DNA of 64,000 nucleotides from NCBI GenBank assembly GCA_027491155.1, contig JAIXWR010000038.1:62001-126000 (forward strand). Reading direction: 5' to 3'. Position numbers and translations under genes: made by a program. Source of the DNA: Verrucomicrobiaceae bacterium (GTDB lineage: Bacteria; Verrucomicrobiota; Verrucomicrobiia; Verrucomicrobiales; Akkermansiaceae). This document shows positions 62,300-64,000 of the stretch, in pieces (the stretch's first letter is position 1; every line of letters begins with the position of its first letter). The notes under the pieces are model-generated. The model was given only the letters and a program-made list of their open reading frames with translations. It was not told the origin of the DNA and made no database searches.

Positions 62300-63448
62300 A
62301 TGGGTTTCTCCGTCATTTGTCCGATCCGCTCGGTTTTGGACGACCATGCAAGGGTGCTGGCGAAGCACGCCTTGCTCGATCGTTACATCGTTGGCACCCG
62401 ACGAGGCACGAAGGGCATCCCCGGGGAACTTACCTACCTCAACCCTGCTTTCGGGCTTTGGACCATGGGCACGCGGCGGCTCTTTTCCACCTACGGAGCC
62501 GAATGGCTGAGAGCGGCGGCCCATCCGGTGTTCGACCGGCTCGCCAGCATCGACGTGAAGCCGGGAGACCATGTGATCTCGAGTTATGGCTATGCCAACC
62601 GCTGTTTCGCCAAGGCGAAGTCCGGCGGGGGCAAAGCCTTCGTCGATGCCGGCAACTCCCATCCCGCCGACTTTTGGGAAGTGATCCTGGAGGAACACCG
62701 GCGCTGGAACGTGAGACGCGCTCCCTATCCTCGCCACTGGAACCGCCAGGGCCTGCGGACGGTCGAGCTGGCGGACTACATCTTCACTCCCAGCACCCAC
62801 GTCGCGAACTCGTTTCGCAAGCGCGGGTTCCGGGACGACCAACTCCTTCATCTTCCTTATCCCGTCGACTTGTCCGTCTTTCATGCCCGGAAAGAACTGG
62901 CCCTTCCATCATCGCCCTTGCGCGTCGTCTGCACGGGAAGCGTCTCCCTGAGGAAGGGATTTCCTTATCTGTTCGAGGCCGTCCGCTTGATTCGCAAGCA
63001 ACGGGACGCGGTGCTGGTGCTGACGGAATCCATCGAGAGCAGCATGACGGACGTGATCAAGGCCTACGCGGACGTGCCCGTGGAGTGGGTGCGACCGATG
63101 CCCCACGAGCAACTTGCCGTGCATTTGAAGGGCTGCCATGTGTTCGCCCTCCTTTCCCTGGAAGAAGGGATGGCTCGCACCGCTCTGGAAGCGATGGCGT
63201 GCGGGTTGCCGGTCGTGCTGACCCCGAATACCGGAACTGCAGATCTCGTGACACCGGGTGCCAACGGCGAGATCGTGCCGATCCGGGATGCGGCTGCGGC
63301 GGCTGCGGCGATCGTAAGCTGCCATGAAAGACAGCTGGCAACGGGGCCTCCGGTGACCGGAACCCTTGGTGCGATGCTGTCGCTCGACACCTTCGAAAGT
63401 CGGTTGATGGGCCATTTGCGGGATGCCGGATTCGCGGTCTCCGCTTGA
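62300..63448 (+). CDS. Group 4 glycosyltransferase
   Basis: A 382-residue GT-B enzyme. The donor-binding half has VVCTGSVSLRKGFPYLFEAV, and LLSLEEGMARTALEAMACGLPVVLTPNTGTADLV, with the EX7E pair (EEGMARTALE). It starts at ATG 62300, 4 bp after the previous stop. It probably adds another sugar to the repeat unit. Confidence 0.88.
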   Translation: MGFSVICPIRSVLDDHARVLAKHALLDRYIVGTRRGTKGIPGELTYLNPAFGLWTMGTRRLFSTYGAEWLRAAAHPVFDRLASIDVKPGDHVISSYGYANRCFAKAKSGGGKAFVDAGNSHPADFWEVILEEHRRWNVRRAPYPRHWNRQGLRTVELADYIFTPSTHVANSFRKRGFRDDQLLHLPYPVDLSVFHARKELALPSSPLRVVCTGSVSLRKGFPYLFEAVRLIRKQRDAVLVLTESIESSMTDVIKAYADVPVEWVRPMPHEQLAVHLKGCHVFALLSLEEGMARTALEAMACGLPVVLTPNTGTADLVTPGANGEIVPIRDAAAAAAAIVSCHERQLATGPPVTGTLGAMLSLDTFESRLMGHLRDAGFAVSA

Positions 63449-63493
63449 CCTTTGACAACCTCAGTTTCGGGAAAAACCTAACAGATCATCACT

Positions 63494-64000
63494 ATGGACG
63501 CAGAAAAGTCTTACGACGATTATTGGCAAAGCGGAAAACACGGGACCAACGCGTGGACGGAAGAAGAGTTCAACTCGTGGATGGCACCGCTCCGCAACCA
63601 AGGGAAGGTGTTGGATTACGGTTGCGGGATGGGATTCTCCTACCAGAGAGAACTTCTCAAGAACTGCCGTGAGTATGTCGGCGCGGATGTCAGCAACGTG
63701 GCTCTGGAGGATCTGGCGAAGAAGGGGCTCCAAGGGGTGAGGATCTCGCCCGAGGGCCGCATCGACGTGCCCGATGCTTCCTTTGATGCGGCCGTCTGCT
63801 GCGAGGTCATGGAGCACCTTTGGGATCCGCTGAGTGCGGCGCGTGAACTGGCTCGAGTGGTCAAGCCGGGCGGCGTGCTGGTGTCGACAGTTCCCAATTT
63901 CGGCTACCTTCCCTGGCGGTTGCTGGCCCTGTTCCGTGCCCAGGTATGGGACGAGCCTGAAGTTCCCGAAGAGGATCCTTTCAAGGGTGTGCACATTCGC
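63494..64000 (+). CDS. Class I SAM-dependent methyltransferase (cut by window edge)
   Basis: The frame is open from ATG 63494 to the right edge, giving 169 residues; the C-terminus is missing. Motif I is KVLDYGCGMGFSYQREL, then EYVGADVSNVALEDLAKKG, and motif IV/post region FDAAVCCEVMEHLWDPLSAARELARVVKPGGVLVST. This is the Methyltransf_11/23 pattern common in polysaccharide clusters, where it methylates a sugar. Its substrate is unknown. Confidence 0.85.
   Translation, partial: MDAEKSYDDYWQSGKHGTNAWTEEEFNSWMAPLRNQGKVLDYGCGMGFSYQRELLKNCREYVGADVSNVALEDLAKKGLQGVRISPEGRIDVPDASFDAAVCCEVMEHLWDPLSAARELARVVKPGGVLVSTVPNFGYLPWRLLALFRAQVWDEPEVPEEDPFKGVHIR

Overview
The window is GC-rich, densely coded DNA from a Gram-negative bacterium. 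The best guess is a member of Verrucomicrobia close to Luteolibacter or Haloferula. This rests on overall gene style and content: kdsA and lpt genes for a lipopolysaccharide outer membrane, a lone prepilin-like gene, TonB/ExbB/ExbD, a PEP-hydrolase-like/Tm-1-like gene pair, and an RfaH-type NusG paralogue. The phylum is an inference from protein resemblance only; there is no rRNA in the window and no tRNA or CRISPR array was seen.

Layout. 0-17 kb is metabolic and accessory: an edge-truncated lipoprotein gene, fermentative D-lactate dehydrogenase, a YidE/YbjL-type transporter, a 720-bp gap holding a SAM-clan riboswitch candidate with terminator in front of a small ORF, two large carbohydrate-active enzymes (one GH94), a lipoprotein glycosidase, a LamG-like secreted protein, an AraC regulator, and a three-gene run of PEP-hydrolase-like, Tm-1-like and Dabb proteins. 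17-40 kb is mostly housekeeping: a sigma-70 factor, the leftward kdsA-lptA-lptB group, an M16 peptidase, metG, a PpiD/SurA-like foldase, an RsmA-NUDIX fusion, a prepilin-like gene followed by TonB-like/exbB/exbD/def, a Roadblock-like/MglA-like pair, pgsA and gnd. From 40 kb to the right edge lies an exopolysaccharide region. It holds nucleotide-sugar genes (UDP-xylose synthase, UDP-galactopyranose mutase, nucleotide-sugar dehydrogenase, aminotransferase, GDP-fucose synthase, GDP-mannose dehydratase), a cytidylyltransferase-kinase fusion, a WecG/TagA glycosyltransferase, a PIN toxin-antitoxin pair, cysC/cysD/cysN, a sulfotransferase, a polymerase/ligase, two flippases, three GT4-type glycosyltransferases and a methyltransferase cut by the edge.

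The most interesting point is how the exopolysaccharide region appears to be controlled. Just upstream sit a GbsR/MarR-type regulator and an RfaH/NusG-type antiterminator in one overlapping operon. A 19-bp near-palindrome (GTTCATTTYANATTGAACA) occurs in front of the regulator and again at the head of two gene runs, at 40.07 and 52.97 kb. In both leaders an identical 18-bp sequence, CGACCAAGGGCGGCAGCT, follows 113-128 bp downstream and resembles the ops element that recruits RfaH in enterobacteria. The simplest reading is a two-layer switch: repressor or activator control at the operator, then antitermination at the ops-like site, coupling sugar-nucleotide supply, PAPS supply, sulfation, polymerisation and export. 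GDP-fucose genes together with PAPS synthesis and a sulfotransferase suggest a sulfated, fucose-containing polymer.

Other points of interest are domain fusions (RsmA-NUDIX, cytidylyltransferase-GHMP kinase, a double OstA protein with a second signal peptide inside it), an MglA-like protein with degenerate GTPase motifs, and several small palindromic or low-complexity intergenic repeats.
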